From Bacillota bacterium (GTDB lineage Bacteria > Bacillota > Clostridia > Lachnospirales > Lachnospiraceae), in assembly GCA_023399055.1 (NCBI GenBank), contig JAEWQV010000015.1:351479-415478 (forward strand): a DNA stretch of 64,000 bases. The letters are read 5' to 3'. Positions within the stretch are counted from its first letter, which is position 1. Each line of letters starts with the position of its first letter. A program made the translations under genes and the position numbers. Below are positions 54,298-62,972 of the stretch, one piece after another. Below the pieces are notes generated by a model. The model worked only from the letters and a program-made list of their open reading frames with translations, searched no databases and was not told the DNA's origin.

Positions 54298-55056
54298 ATG
54301 GGCGTTTTATTTGTACTGTGTATCCTTGGGGGAGTATTTTGTCTAGTCTATTATGGAATTATTACAATGTATGCGGGCGTAGGTACAGCCTTTGCTTGGT
54401 TTTGGATTTGCGCGGCTATCGGTTTATTCTTGGTAAGTCTGGTTATATTTTATTTAATGAAAAATGAGATTAAATTACCAAGTTTAATTCGGCATATAGT
54501 GATAACAATAATAGTGATAGGGGTTGGTTTCGGTTTACTACTGGAGGGAACTATCATTTATCATTCACAGAAAGAGGCTAAGCCAGGAGTAGAATACCTT
54601 ATCGTACTTGGAGCACAAGTTCGGGGTGACAGAATTACGAAATCTCTTAAGTATAGACTGGATACGGCCAAAGATTATCTTAATTCTAATTTAGAGACTA
54701 AGGTAATTGTATCAGGTGGTCAAGGACCGGGTGAGAACTTATCGGAAGCAGAAGCAATGAGTCGCTATTTGGTGGAACATGGCATAGATGAAAATAGAAT
54801 CATAAAGGAAGCCAACTCTACCAATACAGTAGAAAATATTCAATTTAGTAAGCAGCTTCTTCCAAATGAAAATGTAACGATTGCAGTTGTTACAAATGGG
54901 TTTCATGTTTTTCGATCCGTTTGCATTGCAAAAAAACAAGGATTGACAGAAGTACAAGGATTAGCAGCACCCTCAGATCAAATACTCACGATTAATTATT
55001 ATGTTAGAGAGGCAGCAGGTGTAATGAAAGATCTTTTGTTTGGCAATATTTTGTGA
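54298..55056 (+). CDS. YdcF/DUF218-type membrane protein (SanA-like)
   Basis: The 252-residue protein has three or four N-terminal hydrophobic helices (about 1-95) and an extracytoplasmic-type DUF218 domain (YLIVLGAQVRGDRITKSLKYRLD, VIVSGGQGPGENLSEAEAM, EANSTNTVENIQFSK, VVTNGFHVFRS). Relatives affect envelope integrity or vancomycin exclusion. I take the ATG at 54298, after AAAGGTGAGG; a frame open to 54250 adds a polar extension. Confidence 0.82.
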   Translation: MGVLFVLCILGGVFCLVYYGIITMYAGVGTAFAWFWICAAIGLFLVSLVIFYLMKNEIKLPSLIRHIVITIIVIGVGFGLLLEGTIIYHSQKEAKPGVEYLIVLGAQVRGDRITKSLKYRLDTAKDYLNSNLETKVIVSGGQGPGENLSEAEAMSRYLVEHGIDENRIIKEANSTNTVENIQFSKQLLPNENVTIAVVTNGFHVFRSVCIAKKQGLTEVQGLAAPSDQILTINYYVREAAGVMKDLLFGNIL

Positions 55057-55135
55057 TTTGATTAGATGAAAGCTTGTATTATACAGTTTAAAAGTCACCT
55101 AGAAAAATATACAATATATGACTTTGTAAAAACTA

Positions 55136-55164
55136 TTGACATAGGTTAGAAGCTGTTATATGAT
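55136..55164 (+). promoter_or_regulatory. Promoter of the FMN riboswitch-ribU unit
   Basis: TTGACA (55136-55141), a 17-base spacer and TATGAT (55159-55164), about 27 bases before the aptamer. Confidence 0.7.
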
Positions 55165-55189
55165 GAAGTTGTAAAACTTAATAAAGGTA

Positions 55190-55307
55190 AGTCTTCGGGG
55201 CAGGGTGAAATTCCCTACCGGCGGTAAAGTCCGCGACTCCTTGTTAATACAAGGATTGATTTGGTGAAATTCCAAAACCGACAGTAAAGTCTGGATGAGA
55301 GAAGAAA
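55190..55307 (+). promoter_or_regulatory. FMN riboswitch (RFN element)
   Basis: The conserved RFN blocks occur in order: CTTCGGGGCAGGGTGAAATT, CCCTACCGGCGGTAAAG, a variable arm CCTTGT/ACAAGG, TGGTGAAATTCCAAAACCG, ACAGTAAAGTCTGGATGAGA and GAAG. It turns off expression when FMN is plentiful. Confidence 0.96.
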
Positions 55308-55338
55308 AACAGTATTATAAGATGGATTATAATCAATT

Positions 55339-55373
55339 CCCCGATTTCAATTTTAGAAGTCGGGGATTTTTTT
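55339..55373 (+). terminator. Terminator of the FMN riboswitch expression platform
   Basis: CCCCGATTT (55339-55347) pairs with AAGTCGGGG (55357-55365), followed by ATTTTTTT. It lies about 35 bases after the aptamer, so premature termination is the likely mechanism. Confidence 0.88.
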
Positions 55374-55466
55374 GGTTATAAAAATACATACTATAATGTA
55401 AGTAACAAAACTTATAATACCACAACCCAAAGAATTTCCTTTGCAATTAAAAAGGAGAGAATAATT

Positions 55467-56138
55467 ATGAAAGCAAACGCAGCAACAAAAACAAATGGTA
55501 CTTTATTTTCCACGAAACAAACCGTGATCCTAGGTCTTTTTTCCGCACTTTCCTACGTGCTTATGTTCGTTCACCTACCTTATAAGCATTTAGGTTTTCT
55601 GGAATTGGAATTCAGTGATATTCCAGCGATTATAGCGGCACTTCAGTTTGGACCATTATCCGGAATTATGATTGAATTTATCAAAAATCTAATTAAAGCA
55701 CTGACTGCATCATCAACAGGTATGGTTGGTGAATTGGCAAACTTTCTAATTAGCTGTGCTTTTATCCTACCAGTAGGAATACTTAATAAGATAAGAAAAT
55801 CAAAAGCCATAGAACGTAATCTGAATCAAAATACAGTGAAAGCAAATACAGGTGTAAGAAGTGCGTTAGCAATGGTGGTTATTTTTACAATTGCAACTCT
55901 AAGCATGACACTAACCGGAGCGTTGTTAAATTATTTTGTTATGATACCTTTATATGCAACTTTATTTGGTGGCTTGGATAATGTAGTTGGTTTGGCAGCT
56001 ACGACGGTACCTGCAATAAAGGATTTAGGAACTATGGTTATTATTGGTATAACACCGTTTAACATTTTTAAAGGGATTATGATATCAGTAGTTGGATATT
56101 ACACTTACCGATTGACCAAAGGTGTATTATTTCGTTAA
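55467..56138 (+). CDS. ribU: Riboflavin ECF transporter S-component RibU
   Basis: The 223-residue membrane protein has about six hydrophobic helices and the RibU signature (FLELEFSDIPAIIAALQFGPLSGIMIEFIKNLIK) including the conserved E-x-S-D region. A hydrophilic loop with LNQNTVKANTG divides it. It imports riboflavin with the shared ECF module, absent here. The FMN riboswitch upstream confirms the substrate. AAAAAGGAGAG precedes the ATG. Confidence 0.95.
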   Translation: MKANAATKTNGTLFSTKQTVILGLFSALSYVLMFVHLPYKHLGFLELEFSDIPAIIAALQFGPLSGIMIEFIKNLIKALTASSTGMVGELANFLISCAFILPVGILNKIRKSKAIERNLNQNTVKANTGVRSALAMVVIFTIATLSMTLTGALLNYFVMIPLYATLFGGLDNVVGLAATTVPAIKDLGTMVIIGITPFNIFKGIMISVVGYYTYRLTKGVLFR

Positions 56139-56165
56139 ATAGAATAAGGAATAAAGACTTTACCC

Positions 56166-56216
56166 AAGATAGAGCGTCCTTTCCATTCATAAGGAAAGAA
56201 GCTCTATCTTTTTTTG
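56166..56216 (+). terminator. Terminator after ribU
   Basis: AAGATAGAGC (56166-56175) pairs with GCTCTATCTT (56201-56210), with inner CTTTCC/GGAAAG pairs, ending in TTTTTTTG. Confidence 0.9.
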
Positions 56217-56305
56217 TATATATCTGCTATAATAATGCCGATTACAAAGAGCATAGCATTAAGATAGAAGATAGCCGCAGTTGTTTAGAAAGGCATGATT
56301 TTAAT

Positions 56306-56731
56306 ATGATAATAGAGAGTTTTAAATCAGAGGACACCTATCAGTTTGGCCTCCAGTTGGGAAGCAAAGCAAAACCAGGTGAAATCTATTGCCTAAGTGG
56401 AGATTTAGGAGTAGGGAAGACCGTTTTTACTCAGGGGTTTGCCAGAGGCCTGGGAATATTGGAAGCTGTTAATAGTCCTACCTTCACAATAGTTCAGGAA
56501 TATGAGGGAGAAAAGCTACCCTTTTATCACTTTGATGTATACCGCATCTCCGATATTGATGAGATGGAGGAAATCGGGTATGAGGATTATTTTTATGGAG
56601 AAGGAGTCTGCCTTATTGAATGGGCAGAATTAATTGAGGATCTATTACCAAAAAAACGAACCAATATTACCATTCAAAAGCAGTTAGAACAGGGTTTTGA
56701 CTATAGAATAATTATCGTTGAAGAGAAGTAA
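56306..56731 (+). CDS. tsaE: tRNA t6A synthesis ATPase TsaE
   Basis: The 141-residue ATPase has Walker A SGDLGVGKTVF (31-41), NSPTFTIVQEY and the FYHFDVYRI strand of the family. It works with TsaB and TsaD in making threonylcarbamoyl-adenosine on ANN-decoding tRNAs. It heads the tsaE-tsaB-rimI group; tsaD follows further on. Upstream GAAAGG is a modest SD. Confidence 0.94.
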   Translation: MIIESFKSEDTYQFGLQLGSKAKPGEIYCLSGDLGVGKTVFTQGFARGLGILEAVNSPTFTIVQEYEGEKLPFYHFDVYRISDIDEMEEIGYEDYFYGEGVCLIEWAELIEDLLPKKRTNITIQKQLEQGFDYRIIIVEEK

Positions 56732-56761
56732 TTTGAAAAAGTTAGAGAGGGAACTACAAGA

Positions 56762-57466
56762 ATGAAGATATTAGCACTTGATAGCTCGGGATTAGTGGCT
56801 AGTGTGTCCATTGTGACCGAGGAGTCTGTACTGGCAGAATATACATTAAACTTTAAGAAAACACATTCACAAACTTTATTGCCTATGCTGGATGAAATAG
56901 TGAGTAGGGTGGAACTTGATTTAAATCAAATAGATGCAATCGCAATATCCTCTGGACCAGGTTCCTTTACAGGACTTAGGATTGGCTCTGCTACGGCAAA
57001 GGGACTGGGGCTGGCACTTAATAAACCCATCATACCGGTTCCAACGTTGGAGGGTCTGGCTTATAATTTGTTTGGAACAGAGAAAGTAGTTTGCCCAATG
57101 ATGGATGCTAGACGGAATCAGGTATATACGGGGTTATATGAAGTTCAGGGTGAGGAATTGAATGTTTTATACCCACAAACCGCCATTGCGTTGGAAGAAA
57201 TTCTATTGATTATAAAAGATTTAAACAGAGAGGTAATATTTCTTGGTGATGGTGCAGATGTCCATAAGGAATTTATTTCCCAGGAGTTAAAGGAAAAGGC
57301 TGTATTTGCACCAATACATTTAAATAAACAAAGAGCAGGTACCCTTGGTGCGTTAGCAATTCAATATTTTAAGAAGAATTTAATTGAGACCGCAACTGAG
57401 CATGAACCTGTATATCTAAGACTATCACAGGCAGAAAGAGAACTTGCAGAAAAAAATAGAAGTTAA
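56762..57466 (+). CDS. tsaB: tRNA t6A synthesis protein TsaB
   Basis: The 234-residue ASKHA-fold protein has LALDSSG at the N-terminus and the SSGPGSFTGLRIG block (63-75). It is the inactive paralogue that scaffolds TsaD. Thirty bases separate it from tsaE, with AGAGAGGGA before the ATG, and it ends against the rimI frame. Confidence 0.94.
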   Translation: MKILALDSSGLVASVSIVTEESVLAEYTLNFKKTHSQTLLPMLDEIVSRVELDLNQIDAIAISSGPGSFTGLRIGSATAKGLGLALNKPIIPVPTLEGLAYNLFGTEKVVCPMMDARRNQVYTGLYEVQGEELNVLYPQTAIALEEILLIIKDLNREVIFLGDGADVHKEFISQELKEKAVFAPIHLNKQRAGTLGALAIQYFKKNLIETATEHEPVYLRLSQAERELAEKNRS

Positions 57467-57496
57467 TTGAACTGGATGAAAGACATGGTGAAGGAT

Positions 57497-57937
57497 ATGT
57501 TTATTCGAAGGATGACTGAGGATGATTTAGAACAGGTAGATATAATTGAACAACAAACATTTTCGGAGCCGTGGAGTAAAGAGGATTTTGATAGCTCCCT
57601 GAAGGATAGTAATAATGAGTATTTAGTGGCTGAACACGAAGGTATGGTTGCCGGATACTGTGGTTACTGGGGAGTTGCTGGAGAAGGTTATATTTATAAT
57701 GTTGCGGTAAAAAAAGAGTTTCGGAACCAGGGAATTGGTCACCAAATGCTTACCGTACTTCTTGAGAATTCAAAACATAGGGGTATTACCTCACTGACTT
57801 TGGAGGTTAGATACTCGAATGCACCTGCCATCCATCTTTATGAGAGCCTTGGATTTGAAAAAGCAGGTATACGCAAAGATTTCTATACGAAACCCAATGA
57901 GGATGCTGTTATAATGTGGCTAAAACCGATACAGTAA
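57497..57937 (+). CDS. rimI: Ribosomal protein S18 alanine N-acetyltransferase RimI
   Basis: The protein of about 146 residues is a GNAT acetyltransferase: FIRRMTEDDLEQVDIIEQQTF at the start, SEPWSKEDF, VAVKKEFRNQGIGHQML (acetyl-CoA loop) and RYSNAPAIHLYESLGFEKAG. The start is uncertain: the frame opens at a TTG at 57467 right after tsaB, with ATGs at 57476, 57485 and 57497. I choose 57497 because it gives the family's usual N-terminus. RimI usually lies in this tsa group. Confidence 0.9.
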   Translation: MFIRRMTEDDLEQVDIIEQQTFSEPWSKEDFDSSLKDSNNEYLVAEHEGMVAGYCGYWGVAGEGYIYNVAVKKEFRNQGIGHQMLTVLLENSKHRGITSLTLEVRYSNAPAIHLYESLGFEKAGIRKDFYTKPNEDAVIMWLKPIQ

Positions 57938-58018
57938 TTCCCACTATAAATATGGAGCATTACCGTTTATAATATTCCTAAGAGCAATAAGCTTTTATGA
58001 ACAAGAGGGGGACGAGTC

Positions 58019-58267
58019 GTGAAAAGTGCAGATAGAATTGTTAAAAGGACAAAGGTGCCTCTACACTGCAATTCTTGCGGTAAGGAGCTTAAGGTTGAGA
58101 ATGGGATTCTTAAGGAAGATGCTTTCGAGGCTTCTAAGGAGTGGGGTTATTTCTCAAAGAGGGATATGGAAATACACCATTTCAATCTATGTGAAGAATG
58201 TTATGAGGAAATTGTTTCGAAATTCAGTATTCCTGTAGAAGTTAAGAAAAAGTTGGAAATTCTATAA
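58019..58267 (+). CDS. Small two-CxxC zinc-ribbon protein, function unknown
   Basis: The 82-residue protein has CNSCGKEL (17-24) and LCEECYEEI (56-64), four cysteines well placed for one zinc, and no other recognised domain. GTG is the start, 7 bases after GAGGGGG. It sits between rimI and rnz within the t6A and RNA-processing cluster. A role linked to those genes is only a guess. A terminator follows. Confidence 0.72.
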   Translation: MKSADRIVKRTKVPLHCNSCGKELKVENGILKEDAFEASKEWGYFSKRDMEIHHFNLCEECYEEIVSKFSIPVEVKKKLEIL

Positions 58268-58314
58268 TAAGACAGAAGGAAATAAGAAACTAAAAAAAGT
58301 TTATTTAAAAACAT

Positions 58315-58364
58315 AAGACTACGGCTAAGGTTATCAAATAGATAATTGGCTGTAGTCTTTTTAG
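58315..58364 (+). terminator. Terminator after the tsaE-tsaB-rimI-zinc protein group
   Basis: AAGACTAC (58315-58322) pairs with GTAGTCTT (58352-58359); inner segments GGCTAAGGTTATC and GATAATTGGCT also partly pair. TTTTTAG follows. Confidence 0.8.
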
Positions 58365-58553
58365 TATAGCGAAGGTAAAGTGAAATGATAGACATAGGAT
58401 ACACAAAACAAAATTGTGGACAAACCAGAGAAACTACTGTTAAAATAGGTGCATATTAGATTGACATTTCGTTTAACCCCTTTACCCTGCAAAGATTTAG
58501 GATAACAGAATAGGGTATAATATAGATAGATTATAAATAAGGAAGGCATAAAA

Positions 58554-59468
58554 ATGTTAGATGTATGTTTACTTGGTACAAGTGGTATGATGCCGTTACC
58601 AGGAAGATGGTTAACTGCATTGATGACCAGATTTAATGGCAGCAGTTTATTAATAGATTGTGGAGAAGGTACGCAGATTACTATTAGAGAAAAAGGTTGG
58701 AGCTTTCACTCCATTGATATCATATGTTTTACACATTATCATGGGGATCATATTAGTGGCTTACCCGGACTTCTTCTTTCCATGGGAAATGCAGAACGTA
58801 CCCAGCCAGTTACATTGATTGGTCCTAAAGGTTTGGAAAGAGTAGTGAATTCTCTTAGAGTTATTGCACCTGAGCTCCCATTTGAATTGAAATTCATAGA
58901 GCTATCAGCACAAGAGGAAACAATTGAGATTAACGGCTATAACATTAAGGCTTTCCAGGTAAAGCATAATGTTATTTGTTACGGATACAGTGTTACCATT
59001 AGACGTGGCGGAAGATTCTTTGCGGAGAGGGCCTTAGAAAATCAAATACCTCAAAAGTTTTGGAACCGACTTCAAAAGGGTGATACGATTGTTGATGGAG
59101 ATATTACTTATACACCCGATATGGTAATTGGACCAGAACGAAAAGGAATTAAAGTGACTTATTGCACGGACTCAAGGCCAATTAAAATAATCGCTGACAA
59201 TGCCAAAGGGTCAGATCTGTTCATTTGTGAAGGGATGTATGGGGAACAAGACAAGGATAATAAGGCAAAAGAATATAAGCATATGACCTTTTGTGATGCG
59301 GCGAGACTCGCTAGGGAAGCTGAAGTGGCGGAATTATGGTTAACTCATTATAGCCCATCCTTAATCCGACCAGAAGATTTTATCGGAGAAGCAAAAAAAA
59401 TATATAGGAATGCAAAGATTGGAAAAGATAGAAAAAGTGTTACACTGGAATTTGATAAAGACGAATAA
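58554..59468 (+). CDS. rnz: Ribonuclease Z
   Basis: The 304-residue metallo-beta-lactamase-fold nuclease trims tRNA 3' ends. It has the metal motif HYHGDH (61-66), an exosite-type glycine-rich start (LLGTSGMMPLPGRW), CTDSRP with a metal Asp, and WLTHYSP. The two tRNA genes in this window lack encoded CCA, so such processing is needed. TAAGGAAGG precedes the ATG and a TATAAT box lies about 35 bases upstream. Confidence 0.94.
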   Translation: MLDVCLLGTSGMMPLPGRWLTALMTRFNGSSLLIDCGEGTQITIREKGWSFHSIDIICFTHYHGDHISGLPGLLLSMGNAERTQPVTLIGPKGLERVVNSLRVIAPELPFELKFIELSAQEETIEINGYNIKAFQVKHNVICYGYSVTIRRGGRFFAERALENQIPQKFWNRLQKGDTIVDGDITYTPDMVIGPERKGIKVTYCTDSRPIKIIADNAKGSDLFICEGMYGEQDKDNKAKEYKHMTFCDAARLAREAEVAELWLTHYSPSLIRPEDFIGEAKKIYRNAKIGKDRKSVTLEFDKDE

Positions 59469-59509
59469 TATTTTTCGTAAGAGCCGCAATGCGGTATGGT
59501 GGAGATAAA

Positions 59510-60532
59510 ATGGCAGAGAATACATTGATATTAGCAATAGAAACTTCTTGTGATGAAACGGCTGCAGCCGTTGTAAAAGATGGTAGGGAGGTGCTTTCAA
59601 ATATTATATCCTCCCAGATAGAGCTTCATAAGCTATACGGAGGAGTAGTACCGGAGATTGCCTCCCGCAAACATATAGAAAAAATCAATCAGGTAATAGA
59701 AGAAGCACTTACAGAGGCTAAGGTAACGCTGAATGATATTACAGCAATCGGTGTAACGTATGGTCCTGGTTTGGTTGGGGCATTGCTGGTTGGAGTGGCA
59801 GAAGCAAAAGCCATAAGCTTTGCAACAAAGAAGCCTTTGGTTGGGGTACATCATATTGAAGGACATGTATCTGCAAATTATATTGAAAATAAAGAATTAG
59901 AGCCACCCTTTTTATGCTTAATTGTTTCAGGTGGGCATACTCATTTAGTCTTAGTAAAAGAGTATGGTGTATATGAAATCATTGGGAGAACTAGGGATGA
60001 TGCAGCTGGAGAAGCTTTTGACAAGGTTGCCAGAGCAATTGGACTTGGGTATCCGGGCGGACCAAAGATTGATAAGTTATCAAAAGAAGGAGATAAAAGA
60101 GCCATTGCATTTCCACGTGCGCAAATTGAGGGTGCTCCTTACGACTTTAGCTTTAGTGGTTTAAAATCAGCGGTATTAAACCATATCAATATATGTGAGA
60201 TGAAACAGGAAGAAATCAATCGCGCTGATATTGCTGCCTCCTTTCAAGAAGCAGTAATCGATGTATTGGTTTCCAAGACAATACAGGCGGCGAAGGACTA
60301 TGGTATGAAAAAGATTGCACTTGCCGGAGGTGTGGCTGCTAACTCTTCCCTTAGAGCAGCAATGGCAGCAGCATGTTCCTCAAATGGTCTTTCCTTTTAT
60401 CATCCCTCACCAATCTATTGCACAGATAATGCTGCAATGATTGGTGCAGCAGCTTATTATGAATATCAAAGGGGTGCAAGAGCAGGACTTGATTTAAATG
60501 CTGTTCCTAATCTAAAAATAGGTGAAAGATAA
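59510..60532 (+). CDS. tsaD: tRNA t6A threonylcarbamoyltransferase TsaD
   Basis: The 340-residue ASKHA protein has LAIETSCDETAAAVV at the start, the metal-binding HIEGH (115-119), VSGGHTHLV and GGVAANSSLR. It transfers the threonylcarbamoyl group to A37 of tRNA. ATG at 59510 follows GGTGGAGAT; a start at 59489 would lie too close to any SD. It is 41 bases after rnz, likely one transcript. Confidence 0.96.
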   Translation: MAENTLILAIETSCDETAAAVVKDGREVLSNIISSQIELHKLYGGVVPEIASRKHIEKINQVIEEALTEAKVTLNDITAIGVTYGPGLVGALLVGVAEAKAISFATKKPLVGVHHIEGHVSANYIENKELEPPFLCLIVSGGHTHLVLVKEYGVYEIIGRTRDDAAGEAFDKVARAIGLGYPGGPKIDKLSKEGDKRAIAFPRAQIEGAPYDFSFSGLKSAVLNHINICEMKQEEINRADIAASFQEAVIDVLVSKTIQAAKDYGMKKIALAGGVAANSSLRAAMAAACSSNGLSFYHPSPIYCTDNAAMIGAAAYYEYQRGARAGLDLNAVPNLKIGER

Positions 60533-60599
60533 TAGGACTTAATTAAATTATAAGAGTAGTGATATAATTTATGTACAGAAAGAGTAATGGAGGTTAAAT

Positions 60600-61310
60600 A
60601 TGGAGCATAAGATTACAGCAATTGTATTAGCTGCGGGACAAGGAACAAGAATGAATACTTCTGTTGCAAAGCAGTTTTTAACATTGCGTGACAAACCGGT
60701 TCTGTTTTATTCTCTCAAGGCTTTTGAAGATAGCGCAGTTAATGACATTATCCTGGTTACCGGTAAGGAACAGGTGGAATACTGTAAAAGTATAGTAAGG
60801 CAGTATGAACTAACTAAGGTTTCTTGTATTATTGAAGGTGGAAAAGAACGGTATGATTCTGTTTATCAAGGATTGCTGCGTGCTGATGGTACAGATTATG
60901 TTTTAATTCATGATGGAGCAAGACCATTTATTACTCCGGATTTAATTAAAGAAATAATTGATCAGGTTAGGATTACCAAGGCTTGTTTAATTGGTACACA
61001 GGTGAAAGAAACCATAAAGATGATTAATTCGGAAGGGGTTGTGATTTCCACCCCTAACCGTAATACTCTATGGGCAGCACAGACTCCCCAAGCTTTTCAA
61101 TATGATTCAATTATGATGTCCTATCAGTCCTTTTATAAAGAGCCTGATAAAGAAAGATTAGGAATAACAGATGATGCAATGTTATATGAGTTGTATCGAA
61201 AACTGCCAGTAAAAATGCTGCAAGGTGATTATCGCAATATAAAATTGACAACACCAGAGGATTTATTACTGGCGGAAAAGATATTGGATCAGATGAATGA
61301 AGTTAAGTAA
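60600..61310 (+). CDS. ispD: 2-C-methyl-D-erythritol 4-phosphate cytidylyltransferase
   Basis: The 236-residue enzyme of the MEP isoprenoid pathway has the nucleotide motif IVLAAGQGTRMNTSVAKQF, the HDGARPFI block and TPQAFQYDSI. AATGGAGG precedes the ATG. It follows tsaD after 67 bases; ispF is not next to it. It is the last gene before a long AT-rich region. Confidence 0.94.
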   Translation: MEHKITAIVLAAGQGTRMNTSVAKQFLTLRDKPVLFYSLKAFEDSAVNDIILVTGKEQVEYCKSIVRQYELTKVSCIIEGGKERYDSVYQGLLRADGTDYVLIHDGARPFITPDLIKEIIDQVRITKACLIGTQVKETIKMINSEGVVISTPNRNTLWAAQTPQAFQYDSIMMSYQSFYKEPDKERLGITDDAMLYELYRKLPVKMLQGDYRNIKLTTPEDLLLAEKILDQMNEVK

Positions 61311-61445
61311 GAACGAAGTTCTTAGTGTTTTGTAATTATAGTTAATAGGAATCTTAAGCATATTTTAAATTAATATGAAAATGCCATAGATACATGAATG
61401 AAGGATTTTGATGCATAAACATTTATATATTAAAATAAGAATTAA

Positions 61446-61535
61446 ATAAAATAAAGATAAATAAAATAAAGATAAATAAAATATAGATAAATAAAATATA
61501 GATAAATTAAATAAAGATAAATTAAAATAAAGATT
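61446..61535 (+). repeat. Six tandem 15-bp A/T-rich repeats
   Basis: Six successive 15-base units of the type ATAAAATAAAGATAA (units 1-2 identical, 3-4 identical with ATATAG, 5-6 slightly changed). The last unit ends in GATT and supplies the first bases of the TTGACA that follows. Confidence 0.95.
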
Positions 61536-61562
61536 GACAACAATAAAGAGATAGGGTATACT
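61534..61562 (+). promoter_or_regulatory. Promoter fused to the 15-bp repeat array
   Basis: TTGACA (61534-61539), a 17-base spacer and TATACT (61557-61562). The A-rich repeat tract immediately upstream may act as an UP element. Confidence 0.8.
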
Positions 61563-61614
61563 CAAAACCATTAAAGAATATCTGTATTATAGGTAATGAT
61601 TTGGAGGGTAAACG

Positions 61615-61731
61615 ATGAGAACATCATTCATGACAATGTGTAATTATATGTGTGGCATGTGCAGCATGTCGATGGAACATATTTACCCGATAAGTGAATG
61701 TGATGTTTTAACGTTGATAAAAAAGAGATAA
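61615..61731 (+). CDS. Met- and Cys-rich 38-residue peptide, possible leader peptide of metQ
   Basis: The ORF starts with ATG 9 bases after a strong GGAGGG and reads MRTSFMTMCNYMCGMCSM then SMEHIYPISEC and a short basic end. Seven of 38 residues are Met and four are Cys. It has a near-consensus promoter, and a terminator hairpin follows 30 bases after its stop, with metQ as the next gene. This fits a transcription-attenuation leader sensing Met or Cys supply (inference). It could alternatively be a small metal-binding peptide. Confidence 0.6.
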   Translation: MRTSFMTMCNYMCGMCSMSMEHIYPISECDVLTLIKKR

Positions 61732-61761
61732 CAACTATTTTGAGTCAAGTAAAACTAAGTG

Positions 61762-61794
61762 CAGGAAGCTTATCAAGGCTATCCTGTTTTTTTT
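61762..61794 (+). terminator. Terminator or attenuator upstream of metQ
   Basis: CAGGA-AGC and GCT-A-TCCTG pair (61762-61786), followed by eight Ts. It lies between the short Met-rich ORF and metQ. Confidence 0.8.
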
Positions 61795-62018
61795 ATACTG
61801 TACACCTTGTTGCATTAAAGTGATAAAGGTCAAACAGGGCAGACTCTTCCTAGTTTAAAGGCAATTGACTACTTAATAAGTAATAATTTTTATTGTAATA
61901 AGAAATATTATGAAGATAAAAAGATATACAAACTAATGATTTTAGCTGTGCAACAATCCAAAACTTAAAATTGGAATGAAAACACAGAAAAAATAAAAAA
62001 TTAATAGGAGGCTACATA
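61795..62018. other. Leader region of metQ
   Basis: AT-rich DNA without a convincing promoter; a TTGACT at about 61869 lacks a well-spaced -10. No S-box or SAM riboswitch signature is present. It ends in AATAGGAGGC, the RBS of metQ. Confidence 0.4.
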
Positions 62019-62831
62019 ATGAAAAAAGTTATTTCAGTATTATTAGTATTAACCTTAGTAAGCGCAGCACTGGTAGGTTGCGGAAAAAAAGATGGGGAAG
62101 ACAAAGTTATCACTGTAGGCGCAAGCATTACACCTCATGCAGAAATTTTAGAGCAGGCTAGAGCAGCCATTGAAGAAGCCGGTTACGAATTAAAGATTGT
62201 TGAATATTCCGATTACGTTCAACCTAATGTTGCACTTGATGCAGGGGATCTTGATGCGAACTATTTCCAACACGTACCATATCTTAATTCACAAAATGAA
62301 GAAAACGGTACAAAATTAGTATCTGCAGGAATTATTCACTATGAGCCAATGGGGATCTATGCTGGAAAAACAACAAGCCTTGATGCATTAGCAGAGGGAG
62401 CTAAAATTGCAGTTCCTAATGATACGACCAATGAAGCAAGAGCTTTATTATTATTAGAAGCACAAGGACTGATTACATTAAAAGAAGGTGTTGGTCTAAA
62501 TGCTACAAAGAATGATATAGAAGAGAATCCAAAAAACATAGATATTATTGAACTTGAAGCAGCACAAATTCCAAGATCCAAGCAGGATGTTGATTTTGCG
62601 GTAATTAACGGTAATGTTGCATTAGAAGCTGGATTAAGCGTAGGAACAGATGCGCTTGTAGTTGAAGGTAAAGATTCTTTAGCAGCAGAAACTTATGGTA
62701 ACATCATTGCTGTAAAAGAGGGTAACGAAGATAGAAAAGATATTAAAGTTCTCCTTGAGGCTCTTCAGAGTGATGCCGTTAAGCAGTTTATTAATGATAC
62801 TTATGACGGTGCAGTTGTACCTAAGTTTTAA
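62019..62831 (+). CDS. metQ: Methionine ABC transporter substrate-binding lipoprotein (NlpA/MetQ family)
   Basis: The 270-residue protein has a lipobox ALVGC (Cys21) and the NlpA-family pattern: TVGASITPHAEILEQA, VQPNVALDAGDLDANYFQHVPYL, KIAVPNDTTNEARALLLLE and the C-terminal DTYDGAVVPKF. It binds methionine, or a related amino acid, outside the cell. The metN and metI partners are absent, so it must pair with a transporter encoded elsewhere. TAGGAGG precedes the ATG. Confidence 0.9.
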   Translation: MKKVISVLLVLTLVSAALVGCGKKDGEDKVITVGASITPHAEILEQARAAIEEAGYELKIVEYSDYVQPNVALDAGDLDANYFQHVPYLNSQNEENGTKLVSAGIIHYEPMGIYAGKTTSLDALAEGAKIAVPNDTTNEARALLLLEAQGLITLKEGVGLNATKNDIEENPKNIDIIELEAAQIPRSKQDVDFAVINGNVALEAGLSVGTDALVVEGKDSLAAETYGNIIAVKEGNEDRKDIKVLLEALQSDAVKQFINDTYDGAVVPKF

Positions 62832-62915
62832 TGAAATAAGAGGCCATAATTATTTAATAAGATTATCTGCAATAATTATATATGCGCTAGTTAAAATATT
62901 AAACTAAAATATTAG

Positions 62916-62972
62916 AAAAGGCTATTCATTAATGGATGACATCAATTCATCTATTTGAATAAGCCTTTTTAA
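62916..62972 (+). terminator. Terminator after metQ
   Basis: AAAAGGCTATTCA (62916-62928) pairs with TGAATAAGCCTTTT with one bulge, ending in TTTTTAAA. Confidence 0.85.

Noticed and set aside
61365..61571. Minus-strand ORF rich in Leu, Phe, Ser and Tyr
   Set aside because: It is the translation of the 15-bp A/T tandem repeat and lacks an RBS.
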